Source: JAUVZL01 sp965603515 (GTDB taxonomy: Bacteria; Hydrothermota; Tepidihabitantia; SM23-42). From it: DNA of 64,000 bases. A model generated the notes under the pieces. That model ran no database searches. It was given only the letters and a program-made list of their open reading frames with translations, and was not told the origin of the DNA. A program made the translations under genes and the position numbers. Shown here in pieces: positions 1 through 9,040 of the stretch (the stretch's first letter is position 1; each line of letters opens with the position of its first letter). Location: NCBI GenBank assembly GCA_965603515.1, contig CBFDDH010000002.1:1-64000 (forward strand), written 5' to 3'.

Positions 1-857
1 TACTGTATTACTATTTCTATTTTTGAATATTTTGGCTGGAGACCAGGGATAAACCTCGGTGCTGTCTTGATCGCTAGTTCCGGCAAAACAACTCGTTCAA
101 TCAATGCGTTCATCACTGCATTGCCTCGAGATCTAGCAATAGCCTCAGATTCTGAATAAGAATAAACAACGACCTCTCTTTTGAAACTCTCTTTCACAAT
201 ATTAGCAGCTTCATCAAGATATCCTCGTGCATCATGAGAAAATGTTGATGTCTTCTCATTGAAGAGCTCGCTGGAAGCAACCGCTACGATCTTCGTGTCC
301 TTTTCATCGTAGATAACGCCGTTGAACTGATAGGAATGACCCGCAATTCTCGTTGGGTTACCCACCGCATCAAAGGCTGTGAATACATAATCATATGTTT
401 CGCCCATATTGCTCATATCACCATTGTCTGTTCTACCATCCCAGGAAATAGACGAAGGCGGTAAACCCCGTTCAGCGAATTTTCGCGCAATTTTTCCTTT
501 TGTATCAGTAATGACCAACTCCCAGGAAGAAACTGTCTTCTCGAACCTCGGGATAAATAACGCAATGGTTCCATACATAAACCTGCTTAATAGGGGAACG
601 CGTAAATATTCACTATGCAAATACAGAATGGGTGTATTTAATTCATCGATTGTTGAGTAGAGTTTCTCATCAAATAAGTATTTCTCCTGAGATATGACTG
701 AATCCAATGGCGCAAAGGGTTTTAATTCTGGCCAAAGGAGTATCTTTCTATCCTGAATTTTAAGCTCTGCTTCACCCTTTATTACCTCTTCACCAATCTC
801 ATGCTCACTTGTCTTTGCTCCCTGCATAAAAAGAAAGGCTATTAATATAACGTACAT
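1..857 (-). CDS. Secreted protein with FlgD-type Ig domain and possible OmpA-like C-terminus (partial)
   Basis: The reading frame runs open off the left edge of the window (285 codons visible). The ATG at 857 follows an AGGAGC ribosome site, 26 nt after the tonB stop. A short hydrophobic N-terminus (MYVILIAFLFMQ) suggests export. Mid-protein, ISWDGRTDNG followed by ETYDYVFTAFDAVGN is the core of a FlgD-like Ig domain. The visible end has an alternating pattern (ARSRGNAVMNALIERVVLP, later KIEIVIQ) that resembles the helix and last strand of OmpA-type peptidoglycan-binding domains. That second assignment is inference and weak. As the last visible gene of the exbB-exbD-exbD-tonB operon it could be the cell-wall or outer-membrane partner of the motor, as Pal is for Tol. 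Confidence 0.7.
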   Translation of the reverse strand, partial: MYVILIAFLFMQGAKTSEHEIGEEVIKGEAELKIQDRKILLWPELKPFAPLDSVISQEKYLFDEKLYSTIDELNTPILYLHSEYLRVPLLSRFMYGTIALFIPRFEKTVSSWELVITDTKGKIARKFAERGLPPSSISWDGRTDNGDMSNMGETYDYVFTAFDAVGNPTRIAGHSYQFNGVIYDEKDTKIVAVASSELFNEKTSTFSHDARGYLDEAANIVKESFKREVVVYSYSESEAIARSRGNAVMNALIERVVLPELAIKTAPRFIPGLQPKYSKIEIVIQ

Positions 858-883
858 TACACGCTCCTAATACTTCTCATCGA

Positions 884-1789
884 CTAACCACATACGAATC
901 TGAAAGTAATAATCCCCCATTGGTTTTCTTGAACGACATTTGATGGCAGCGGTGCAAATTTCCAGGATTTCAATGCCTTGATCACTGCCTGATCCAAATC
1001 TGGATAGCCTGACGAAATCTCGATCAGGGTGCCTTCTCGAACTGAGCCTGATGCCTCAACCCAAATCCGGATCTTTACAACACCTGATATCCCCTGACGT
1101 AAACACCAAGCAGGATACTTGGGTAGGATTTTGCTGAGTATCTGACGACCGGCAATAGGTCCAGCAAGAGATATCTGGGTTTTACCACCTTCAACCTTCA
1201 GCTTCTGTTCGACTTTCTGCTCTAGTTTTTTGGCAATCGCTGAAGTTTTTGGTGATGGTGGTTTCTTATCTATCTTTAGGGTTGGAACTTGTTTCTTGAC
1301 ACCAATGCCCCCTGAACTACCGATCCCAACCCCACCTTCACCACCGGCTCCCCTTGGAAGATTCTTTGCCAGGGAAATAGGTTTTTCAGCAAGAATTTCG
1401 GCCGTGCTTTTCATTGAACCATCTTTACTGCTTCCTATCTTTATCACGTCACTAACGCCGCCATCATTTACCATGTATCGGTCAAGATCGATCGTAGCTT
1501 GGCTTCGGTCAAGTTTGGCATCAAGGTCAATTGCCGGCGTAACGATATCGCTACCATAGCCACTTGGGTCGGCGTCTGAATATGTCTCCTGAACCTCACT
1601 CCAGACTGAACCCTTTGAGATCACTTTAGCAACTTCAGGACGATACGATTGATCGATCAAAGTGATCTCCTTGATATCATCATAACTGATATCAGACGTC
1701 TTGCTTGAACCTGATAAAAGTATGAATAATCCGACATGGATGACGATCGAAATCACTATACCGATATCCAGTCTTTTATCTTTTAACAT
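884..1789 (-). CDS. TonB family energy transducer
   Basis: 301 aa. One N-terminal membrane helix (residues about 9-27), a long periplasmic linker with a Gly-rich patch (147-163) and a Lys/Glu-rich stretch (185-203), and a C-terminal TonB domain (about 214-300). That domain carries the YP...GVVKIRIWVEASGSV and ALKSWKFAPL signatures. By family role it passes proton-motive energy from ExbB/ExbD to outer-membrane proteins. The start overlaps the upstream exbD stop (TAATG), so translation is coupled. A possible client in this window is the BtuB-like receptor at 32389. The genomic company (TPR, PorV-like, FlgD-Ig/OmpA-like proteins) also fits a TolA-like role. Confidence 0.88.
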   Translation of the reverse strand: MLKDKRLDIGIVISIVIHVGLFILLSGSSKTSDISYDDIKEITLIDQSYRPEVAKVISKGSVWSEVQETYSDADPSGYGSDIVTPAIDLDAKLDRSQATIDLDRYMVNDGGVSDVIKIGSSKDGSMKSTAEILAEKPISLAKNLPRGAGGEGGVGIGSSGGIGVKKQVPTLKIDKKPPSPKTSAIAKKLEQKVEQKLKVEGGKTQISLAGPIAGRQILSKILPKYPAWCLRQGISGVVKIRIWVEASGSVREGTLIEISSGYPDLDQAVIKALKSWKFAPLPSNVVQENQWGIITFRFVCG

Positions 1790-2181
1790 TAATCACCCTT
1801 TGGTCTTTTGGTAGCACAAGCGATACGTTTGGCACCAACTTTTTTCACGCTGGCGAGAATCTCAAGAACGTCATTATGCAGAACATCTTTATCAGCTCGA
1901 ACAATAACAAGCTGATAGGGGTCTCTTTTCAGCTCCTCAGCCACCACCTGCCCTAATTCTTCACCCAGGATTTCGATGTCATTGACCAGCAAGTGACCTT
2001 CAATCGTGTAAGTTATTGTAAGGTTTTCCTCAGTCTTGATCTCTGAAGTATGTGCTCTGGGTACATCAACGTGGGTCTGAGTGTGGGTCATAACTAATGG
2101 TGCAAGGATCATCATCGCCAAAACTAAGATCAAGCCGACACAAGCCATTGGCAAGATATCGATATTTGCCATTCTTTTCAT
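1789..2181 (-). CDS. ExbD/TolR-like protein lacking the membrane Asp
   Basis: 130 aa. A single N-terminal membrane helix (about 10-31) is followed by a periplasmic ExbD/TolR domain (VDVPRA, then LLVNDIEIL and a VIVRADKDVLHNDVLEIL segment). Aligned on the shared Pro and the AxPL end of the helix, the proton-relay Asp of ExbD (Asp25 in E. coli) falls on Cys14 here, so the residue considered essential is missing. The neighbouring second ExbD keeps it at Asp23. The gene overlaps exbD2 by 4 nt and tonB by 1 nt. It is probably a structural half of a mixed ExbD pair. The family call is sure; the consequence of the substitution is inferred. Confidence 0.85.
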   Translation of the reverse strand: MKRMANIDILPMACVGLILVLAMMILAPLVMTHTQTHVDVPRAHTSEIKTEENLTITYTIEGHLLVNDIEILGEELGQVVAEELKRDPYQLVIVRADKDVLHNDVLEILASVKKVGAKRIACATKRPKGD

Positions 2182-2591
2182 CTTCTACTCCTTAACAGAG
2201 CAAGCTGCCCAGCGCCCTTTTGTTTTGCGAGATCAAGGACTGTAATAACTTGCTCATACCTAACGTTTGGATCGGTTGATATGATCACTTTTCGCGCCAC
2301 GCTGCGCGCCAAGAGTTCGGGCAGCAGCTCGGTAAGCTGTTCATACGTAACGATTTCCTCATTGAGCAATATCGCACCGTCATCGAGTAAGCGAATATTG
2401 ACCTTTATATCGCTAACATCAGCGGCTGCAGCTTTAGCAACACCTGGCGCATTGACGAAAATACCAGATTCAAAAAACAACGGTATTGTCACGATAAAAC
2501 CGATGACTAATGATAACGCGATATCAACGAGCGAATTCATGATCAGCGATTCCGGCTCGTTTTCAAACCTTAATCGTTTGCGTCGTCTCAT
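2178..2591 (-). CDS. exbD: ExbD/TolR biopolymer transport protein
   Basis: 137 aa. I start it at the ATG at 2591 (MRRRKRLRF), 1 nt after the exbB stop, rather than at an upstream in-frame start lying inside exbB. Basic cytoplasmic N-terminus, one membrane helix (about 17-38, IMNSLVDIALSLVIGF) containing the conserved Asp at residue 23, then the periplasmic ExbD domain (KVNIRLLDDGAILLNEE; KVIISTDPNVRYEQVITVLDL). It should form the proton-using motor with ExbB and the other ExbD. It lies in an exbB-exbD-exbD-tonB operon. Confidence 0.88.
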   Translation of the reverse strand: MRRRKRLRFENEPESLIMNSLVDIALSLVIGFIVTIPLFFESGIFVNAPGVAKAAAADVSDIKVNIRLLDDGAILLNEEIVTYEQLTELLPELLARSVARKVIISTDPNVRYEQVITVLDLAKQKGAGQLALLRSRR

Positions 2592-2592
2592 A

Positions 2593-3315
2593 TTAGAATT
2601 TCCATTCAGCCCCGGCTTCAGGTGTATTGAACTGCTGGGGCGCAGGCTTTGTAGCTGGTTTTGGTGCAGACGCATCTTTGCTACCAGCCGATTTCTTCTT
2701 CAACCTGTCAAACATAACTACAACCCGATCGCTTACGCCATCGAGTGCCATCGCCATTTCACCACTTTTCTTGGTAAAATAGTTGTAGAAAAAAAGCGTT
2801 GGGATACCAATGAATAGACCGAATGCCGTAGTCATAAGTGCCTCGGCAATACCCCCTGAAATTACCGCTGGACCGCCTGAGCCGGTAATTGCGATATTGT
2901 GAAAGGACTTTATTAAACCCATTACAGTACCGAGCAGGCCGAGTAATGTTGCGGCATTCGCTAAAGTTCCCATACCGCCAAGGTACCGATCGAATTTCAC
3001 TTTTTCTTCTATTATAAAACTTGAAAGAATTTCAAACAGATTGTCTGATTCTAAATGTCGATTATTAAGCGCAACTGTAAATAGACCATTCAACGTGTTC
3101 TTCTTTTGCGCGGCATAGTTAAGGGCAGCACTGACACCTTGATTTCTCAATGTCTGACCGAATTGAATAAATCCCTTGCGTGCATTAAATCCATACTTCC
3201 TGAAATATATGAACCTTTCAATGATCAGCGCTAAAGCAATAACCGAGCAGACAAGCAATATAACCATTACAATACTTCCTTTGAAGATTTCAATAAGCGG
3301 TTGCCCTAATATCAT
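2593..3315 (-). CDS. exbB: ExbB/TolQ/MotA-family proton channel subunit
   Basis: 240 aa. Three membrane segments (about 13-33, 113-140 and 150-176) around the family signature GLLGTVMGLIKSF and GGIAEALMTTAFGLFIGIPTLFFYNYF. The C-terminal tail after about residue 205 is Lys/Ala/Pro-rich and looks disordered. By family knowledge ExbB pentamers surround an ExbD pair and turn the proton gradient into movement of TonB. It is followed after 1 nt by exbD2 and lies 36 nt after the TPR gene, so all are probably one transcript. Confidence 0.9.
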   Translation of the reverse strand: MILGQPLIEIFKGSIVMVILLVCSVIALALIIERFIYFRKYGFNARKGFIQFGQTLRNQGVSAALNYAAQKKNTLNGLFTVALNNRHLESDNLFEILSSFIIEEKVKFDRYLGGMGTLANAATLLGLLGTVMGLIKSFHNIAITGSGGPAVISGGIAEALMTTAFGLFIGIPTLFFYNYFTKKSGEMAMALDGVSDRVVVMFDRLKKKSAGSKDASAPKPATKPAPQQFNTPEAGAEWKF

Positions 3316-3351
3316 TCAACCTCCTTTTTAGTCAAATACTGATACTCTTTC

Positions 3352-5817
3352 TCATTCAAGGCTATCGGCAATTGCCTCTTCAGTAACTGGTGCGACGGGT
3401 GCAGCGCCAACGCCACCTTCGCCCAGTAGCTTACTACACATGTCAACATTGTGGCGAGCATTCTGAAGGTTTGCAGAATTCGGGAATGAATCAATTACCG
3501 CCTTGAAATTAACCAATGCCTCACCGTAATCTTTTAAGTTATAATAGACCGTTCCAAGGTTGAAATAAACACCATCTTTTTGTTTTGCTTTAGGGAAATA
3601 TGATAGATATCGTTTATATAGCTCTGACGCCTTTTTCCAGTTCTCAATGCTCACTGCGGATTCAGCCGCATAAATCAAGGCATCTGGAGCGTAGGAAGAT
3701 GTCGGGAAGTTGACTGTAACCTTGAGGAACTCATCAATTGCTCTAATATAATTCTCTTCATCAAAATAATTACGTGCAATCTGGTACTGACCGTCTGCGG
3801 CAAGTTCATCATGGGGAAATTTGGCGACAAATAACTTCATATCATCGATAGATTCAAGACCTTTTCGATAATAGCACATCGCCATACTCTTCCGCGCACT
3901 CGTCGCCTCATCTGATGTTGGAAAAAGATCCAGAAATTTCTGGAATTCGCGAATTGCGTCATCAAAAACCTGTTCATTATAATAACTCTGCCCAATAGCT
4001 AATTGACTGGAACGAGCATATTCACTTAACGGATGATTCTCCACTGCCCACCTGAACAGAGCACGGGCTTTCTCGTATTCCATGGCTTTGAAATAAGTGT
4101 CACCAGCTCGGAAACCAGCCTCGGCTGATTTCTTGCTCAGCGGAAAAGCTCCCAACAGTTTTTCCCATGCTTCAATCGCCTGACCATAGTATTCAAGTTT
4201 ATAATAGCTCATGCCATCATAAAACAAAGCAGGAACCGCACTTCTTTCATCTTTCGGATAGGTATTATATACTGCTTCAAAGTCATCAAGTGCCGATGTA
4301 TAATCGCCTTGATTGTAGTGCGTATAACCAATGCCCAGATGAGCCGCAATTATTAATGAAGAATCATCGAAAGGTGTTTCGCTCATGCTATTGAAAATTT
4401 CAAAGGCTTCTTTTGTCCGATCTTGATTATAGACCGCATAAGCAAGTCCCAATCTGGCATAAGGAGTTACTTCGATACCGGAAAATTCCTTACTTACTTT
4501 TAGATAGTGCTTCTCGGCATCCGCAAAATTATCTCGGTAGTAATAAGCTTCACCCAAGAAATACAGCGTTCTACCACGCCATGGATTTTCATCAACTGGA
4601 AAGTCTATAATGTACCGACTGCCAAAGGTTATTGTGCGGTCATACTGCTTCAATTTGTTCAATGAACACAGTAACATAGCTGCTGCTGGTTCACGCAAAC
4701 TGGAATTCGGATAATACTGAAGGAGTAAATCGAAATTAGTAGCGGCATGATAGTAGTCATCCTTTTGAAAATATATCATACCGGTCAAATATTCACCGAC
4801 ACTCGAAAGCTCCCCTGACGAAAACATCGTGGCAAGTTGGGATGCGGAAACGAGCGCCTGCAAAGTATCTCCGGAAACCAATAAAGCATTGGTTAATTGA
4901 AGATTAGCAAAAGATGCGATCTGGGTATTGGGATAATTCGCTCTCACCCTCTGGAAAGCACTTACCGAACCCAGCCCATCGTTTAAATACATGCGGCAGA
5001 TGCCGAGAAAATAACTGCTGTGTGCGGCAAGAAGATTATCAGCATGGCGTGTCAAAGGCAATAGATGTTCTGATGCCGCAGCATAATCCTCTGCATGAAC
5101 CAAAGATGCCGCGAGGAAATAGTGAGCATAATCACTGAGCGGCGAAAGCGGATAGTCAAGTATAAAATCCCTGAATTTAATGCGCGCACCATCAAAATCC
5201 CGGTTAAAGAAAAGAGCTTCCGCTCTTGAAAATTCTGCCAGTACGGCAATCGGTGTATTGGAAGCCTGATCGATTATTTCCTTGAAGGTAGCTAAGGCGT
5301 CAAGAGGATCCCCCAATCTTGAAACGGCTTTACCGTAGTAGAATTTCGCTTCCAAGAGGTCTATCCCTTTCAGCTTCTCTCTTGCTTCCTCATAGCTACC
5401 GCGGAAATAATGAAGTACTCCAAGCGCGAAATTGGCGCGGTCTTCTTCTTGATATGCGGGATTCTTAAGCAAAGTCTGCAGAATATCCTCTGCTTCAATA
5501 AAATTATTCTGCAGGATGTCGATTAAACCGACTGCATAAAGACATTCTGGCTCAAGATAGCTTAGTTTCCCACGCTCCAGTACTTTCTGGAAATTCTTCT
5601 TGGCACTATAGTAGTCATTGAGGTTGAAATAACACTCCGCAAGACGGAATCGGATCTCATCCACAAATTCACTGCCTGAGTATTTTCCAACCATTGCCTT
5701 AAAATAATCCTTTGCATCAAGATAATTTTCCTGGAGGAACAATTGGTGGCCGATTTCATAATCAGTCACCAATTGATCGTAGTCTACCGCGAACAGAAAT
5801 GCAATCAATAACACCAT
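3352..5817 (-). CDS. Large exported tetratricopeptide-repeat protein
   Basis: 821 aa. A short hydrophobic N-terminus (MVLLIAFLFAV) is followed by TPR/Sel1-like helical repeats along almost the whole length, recognisable as recurring pieces such as GDYTSALDDFEAVYNTYP and EYEKARALFRWAVENHP. The C-terminus ends in an Ala/Val/Pro-rich tail. The repeat class resembles BamD/CpoB-type periplasmic TPRs, so a scaffold between ExbB/TonB and the outer membrane is plausible. The specific partner is unknown. It lies between a PorV-like barrel and exbB on the same strand. Signal peptide and periplasmic location are inferred. Confidence 0.82.
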   Translation of the reverse strand: MVLLIAFLFAVDYDQLVTDYEIGHQLFLQENYLDAKDYFKAMVGKYSGSEFVDEIRFRLAECYFNLNDYYSAKKNFQKVLERGKLSYLEPECLYAVGLIDILQNNFIEAEDILQTLLKNPAYQEEDRANFALGVLHYFRGSYEEAREKLKGIDLLEAKFYYGKAVSRLGDPLDALATFKEIIDQASNTPIAVLAEFSRAEALFFNRDFDGARIKFRDFILDYPLSPLSDYAHYFLAASLVHAEDYAAASEHLLPLTRHADNLLAAHSSYFLGICRMYLNDGLGSVSAFQRVRANYPNTQIASFANLQLTNALLVSGDTLQALVSASQLATMFSSGELSSVGEYLTGMIYFQKDDYYHAATNFDLLLQYYPNSSLREPAAAMLLCSLNKLKQYDRTITFGSRYIIDFPVDENPWRGRTLYFLGEAYYYRDNFADAEKHYLKVSKEFSGIEVTPYARLGLAYAVYNQDRTKEAFEIFNSMSETPFDDSSLIIAAHLGIGYTHYNQGDYTSALDDFEAVYNTYPKDERSAVPALFYDGMSYYKLEYYGQAIEAWEKLLGAFPLSKKSAEAGFRAGDTYFKAMEYEKARALFRWAVENHPLSEYARSSQLAIGQSYYNEQVFDDAIREFQKFLDLFPTSDEATSARKSMAMCYYRKGLESIDDMKLFVAKFPHDELAADGQYQIARNYFDEENYIRAIDEFLKVTVNFPTSSYAPDALIYAAESAVSIENWKKASELYKRYLSYFPKAKQKDGVYFNLGTVYYNLKDYGEALVNFKAVIDSFPNSANLQNARHNVDMCSKLLGEGGVGAAPVAPVTEEAIADSLE

Positions 5818-5888
5818 AAGCTTATCCCTTCTCTGTATTCATCTGCTTCCATCTATGGCGGGATGTTTTATGTATGGCATCCGCGAAT

Positions 5889-7193
5889 CTATTCTTGCGG
5901 AAGGAATTCAATCTCACCTTCCGGACCTAAGGTTGCTACCCTCGTTAGATAGTCACGGAAACTCAATGTTTCACCCATTTCATCGATCAATAGCATTTCA
6001 TAATAGTATTTACCATCAGCAACGACTCGACCGATATCATCGAGTCCATCCCACGAGAGCCTCAGAGGCGGAGCTTCCCATCCCGCATAAGTCCTGACGA
6101 CTTCTCCATACTGATTCTTTATCAGAAGCTGCCAGCGTTCAATTGGTCTTTTTGCATTATAATGGACATCCATCCAGGCTATATTCTCCTTCCGACCTGG
6201 GGTCGGAGAAAACTGCTTGGGTGAAGCCTCAACCCAGGTTCTAAAACCTGAGAAATTCACAGAAATTCCCATTTTATGTCTCAGCGGTACTAGATAACTT
6301 GAGGCATAATGCAATTCTATGGCATAGTCCAAGCCAACTGAGAATTTATTCCAGTCCTTTTTTAGGCCCAAGCCAGCACCGATATGGTTGCGATCAATGC
6401 CGCCGCGGAGAGCCACCATTGGGTTTATCGGAATAAATTCCATCCCTACATGATAATCAACAGTTGTGTAATCCAGAACATTCTTAACAATATCTGCAGC
6501 AATAATCACTCTCTTTCTATACAATTTCAGCGCTACGCCACCGCGAAAAGTAATAGGAACCTCATCGGTCTGCGTGTCGTGGGTAAGTTTTGGACCGAGT
6601 ATATTTTGACAGGTAAGACCGATCGTTAGATTGCCGCGCGGGAACAACAGAATACCTAGATCACCGCCCAGTCCTAAAGCACCGTATTGGGCTATCTTGC
6701 TCGCCATCACCTTGATATTTATACCCACACCAAGTGGTCGCCACGGTTGGTATGCATAAGAAAATAAAAAACAATTCTGGTAAAACTTGAACGTACCAAA
6801 GGGATTACCATTTGCATCCCATGATTCAACGTCACCTGAACCATGATATATCAATCCAAAACCCAAGGAGCCGTATTTCCTCGTCGGCAGAGCATAACCG
6901 AGATAGCCGAGTTGAGTACCCAAAAGTGTCAAATAGGATGATTTGATGTTATGCGATAAAAGCTGTACTAAACCTGCTGGATTAAAGTACACTGCCTCTT
7001 GATCGTCTGCAAGACCCGTGAATGTTTTGCCCATCGCAATCGTCCTCGGCGTCATACCATAATTAAGGAGAGCACCGGGAACACCACCATCCTGGGCTTC
7101 AACAACAGTAGGCAGCAAGCAGTAGGCAGTAAGCAGCAAAAATAATATTATACGCTCTACGCTCAACGCCTTACGCCTTACGCTCTTTACCAT
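5889..7193 (-). CDS. PorV/PorQ-like outer-membrane barrel with FlgD-Ig tail
   Basis: 434 aa. After a signal peptide ending near EAQ (about residue 34) comes the PorV/PorQ (UPF0164-like) signature: ARG-like GMTPRTIAMGKTFTGLADD, then YFNPAGLVQL, then repeated amphipathic strands to about residue 310. The last 120 residues hold a FlgD-like Ig module (LSWDGLDDIGRVVADGKYYYEM). PorV proteins act in Bacteroidetes T9SS as shuttles for secreted cargo; whether that holds here is unknown. The first roughly 33 codons are made of a low-complexity repeat otherwise found between genes, an odd origin for a signal peptide. The start overlaps the upstream gene by 7 nt. Confidence 0.85.
   Translation of the reverse strand: MVKSVRRKALSVERIILFLLLTAYCLLPTVVEAQDGGVPGALLNYGMTPRTIAMGKTFTGLADDQEAVYFNPAGLVQLLSHNIKSSYLTLLGTQLGYLGYALPTRKYGSLGFGLIYHGSGDVESWDANGNPFGTFKFYQNCFLFSYAYQPWRPLGVGINIKVMASKIAQYGALGLGGDLGILLFPRGNLTIGLTCQNILGPKLTHDTQTDEVPITFRGGVALKLYRKRVIIAADIVKNVLDYTTVDYHVGMEFIPINPMVALRGGIDRNHIGAGLGLKKDWNKFSVGLDYAIELHYASSYLVPLRHKMGISVNFSGFRTWVEASPKQFSPTPGRKENIAWMDVHYNAKRPIERWQLLIKNQYGEVVRTYAGWEAPPLRLSWDGLDDIGRVVADGKYYYEMLLIDEMGETLSFRDYLTRVATLGPEGEIEFLPQE
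7106..7190. repeat. Low-complexity phrase repeat inside the PorV-like gene start
   Basis: Two tandem-like blocks lie within the 5' end of the coding sequence: one of CAGTAGGCAG/CAGTAAGCAG units (7106-7137) and one of ACGCCTTACGC/ACGCTC units (7151-7190). The same word style recurs between genes at 53575-53620 and 61550-61590. On the minus strand the blocks read through as VRRKALSVERI and LLLTAYCLLPTV. Confidence 0.75.
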
Positions 7194-8554
7194 ACCACAC
7201 CTACCTTTATTCTCTTCTCAAATATTGTTGCCGTATGAGTCCATCCTTTTATTACGGCATAGTACAGTCCAGTAGCGACTCGTTCACCTTCATTATTGCG
7301 ACCATTCCATAATAATCTATTGAGACCGCTATGTGCTCCTTCACTGCCCGGTGCGATTTTTTCCTCATAAACCAGATTACCAAAGGGATCATAGATTGCG
7401 AAAATAACATCACACGAACCACTAAGGTGATAGGCAAAGTACATCCTATTACCTACGATACCCATAGGATTGGGGTAGGCGATAAAAGAATCAGGCACGA
7501 CTGTTGTATCAATATAGGCTAATATATCGAGATAGTTTCGATAAGATTCAATACTATTCACATTATCTTCAACCCAAAGTGGTGTATTGTCTTCTGCTTG
7601 GAAAAACCTCACGGTGAATTGCGCTTCACCATTATTTAGATTTTCAGACGGGGGGTTGGAAAATGCGAAATCTGAACGTATATCTATTGAGTACCCAGTA
7701 GCCGATGTCTTATTCCACATCGAATCTGTTGCATAGATCAATACCCCAAAGTCTTCATTAACATATTTGTTCTGGGCTTCTCCGTCTTTGCCGGGTGTGT
7801 TTGAAATATCGCTTGTTGTATCACCAGGCAGATGTGTTTCCCCATCTAGAATAATGAGTAATGAACCGTAAGAAGCAGCGCTTATTGCCAGCGGTGACGA
7901 AGCATCTGGCGCTATCGAACCGGATGTCACATCATCAAAAAATAGGCGATGCAGCGGTCCGGCGGTTCTAAAAGCAAAAGGAAATATCACCGTACCGTTC
8001 ACCAACTGAACCTGTGCCTGTACAGCAAAAGAATCAGTTGAGCTGTAGCCAACTGTGTGATTCACAGTATCCACGATGTTGAACCAATCATCAGTTGCAA
8101 ACACAGTGATGTTGAATTGCCCGCCTGCGGTTTGAGTTGTTGGGTTGCCAGTTCTTCCTGAAGACAAACCAGGTGTATGTTGTTGTCCGGGCAGGATTGA
8201 GAGCAGTCGGGCCGGTGTATTGGCTAGTACCTGGATCTGGTTTGAGCTCCCAGTATGACCACCACCATCGTCGCACACTAACGAGAGTGTGTCGACAGCC
8301 AGCGATACAGTAACATCTCCAGTCCAATCGCCATTACTAAAATGAACAAGCGTATCGCAGTATTGTGGGTTAATTGGGATATCCCATGACGTATAGATAC
8401 GCGCGTATCCATCAAAGGGATAAGGATTACCTATAGCATCATAGGCGTGGACAGCAACCGGAAAAGGTGTTCCTGCTACTCGGGGAGAACTAATATTATC
8501 GAACCCAAAATGATCTAGTTGGCTAAAGAGAAGAATCGCGACTAGGCTAATCAA
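7187..8554 (-). CDS. Secreted Ig-like protein with FlgD-type C-terminal domain
   Basis: 455 aa, first gene of the minus-strand envelope operon. Hydrophobic start (MISLVAILLFSQ), then beta-rich Ig-like segments (FPVAVHAYDAIGNPY; GQFNITVFATDDWFNIVDTV; LIYATDSMWNKTS) of the kind seen in bacterial adhesin or carbohydrate-binding modules. From about residue 360 there is a YPNP-type junction (FIAYPNPMGI) and a FlgD-like Ig tail (RLLWNGRNNEGERVATGLYYAVI). This tail type is used as a sorting or anchoring module in T9SS-like organisms. No catalytic motif is visible, so function is not assigned. Confidence 0.78.
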   Translation of the reverse strand: MISLVAILLFSQLDHFGFDNISSPRVAGTPFPVAVHAYDAIGNPYPFDGYARIYTSWDIPINPQYCDTLVHFSNGDWTGDVTVSLAVDTLSLVCDDGGGHTGSSNQIQVLANTPARLLSILPGQQHTPGLSSGRTGNPTTQTAGGQFNITVFATDDWFNIVDTVNHTVGYSSTDSFAVQAQVQLVNGTVIFPFAFRTAGPLHRLFFDDVTSGSIAPDASSPLAISAASYGSLLIILDGETHLPGDTTSDISNTPGKDGEAQNKYVNEDFGVLIYATDSMWNKTSATGYSIDIRSDFAFSNPPSENLNNGEAQFTVRFFQAEDNTPLWVEDNVNSIESYRNYLDILAYIDTTVVPDSFIAYPNPMGIVGNRMYFAYHLSGSCDVIFAIYDPFGNLVYEEKIAPGSEGAHSGLNRLLWNGRNNEGERVATGLYYAVIKGWTHTATIFEKRIKVGVVW

Positions 8555-8649
8555 TTTGCCTCCTTTCTTTTCTTTTATTTAAAATAAAAATAGAGAGCAC
8601 ATCATCAATGATTTAGTCTCTCTTATTTCATAACATTTCTAATGCGAAA

Positions 8650-8677
8650 AGTATAGTCATTATTCAATCCCTGTCAA
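8650..8677 (-). promoter_or_regulatory. Promoter of the envelope operon
   Basis: On the minus strand TTGACA (8677-8672), a 16-nt spacer, then TATACT (8655-8650). It is the only good promoter upstream of the run of genes from 8554 down to position 1. The leader is about 90 nt. Confidence 0.72.
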
Positions 8678-9012
8678 TAAGGAAAATCCAATTCATTATA
8701 ATATATTCGTTAAATGCAAAATTCATGCCAGAAATACTCAATTCAAGTTTTGAAAAAACATGACAATTTCGATTCTTCATCTTTAACAGTTATATAATAG
8801 TATAATATGTTGTCTAAAAAGATAACACTAATAATATCTTTCCCGCTATAAATCCTTCTGAAATCAAGTTACAGTTTAACAGCTCACCTTTTTCTCATGA
8901 ATTTCAGAGAAATTTGTTGTAGAACCATTACACTTGATTCGATCTTATACGTAAAATATACATAACTTTTTTTGTTTCTGACGGTCTAAATGATGTATAT
9001 AAATTATTGTAG

Positions 9013-9040
9013 TTGACATTATAAGAGGTATGAATATAAT
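9013..9040 (+). promoter_or_regulatory. Promoter of the DUF2723 operon
   Basis: TTGACA (9013-9018), 16-nt spacer, TATAAT (9035-9040): both boxes are perfect consensus. The start codon at 9058 follows an AGGAGG ribosome site, so the leader is only about 12 nt. Confidence 0.85.

Noticed and set aside
1230..1559. 109-aa plus-strand ORF inside tonB
   Set aside because: It is Pro/Ser-rich shadow translation of the Gly-rich linker of TonB, without start signals.
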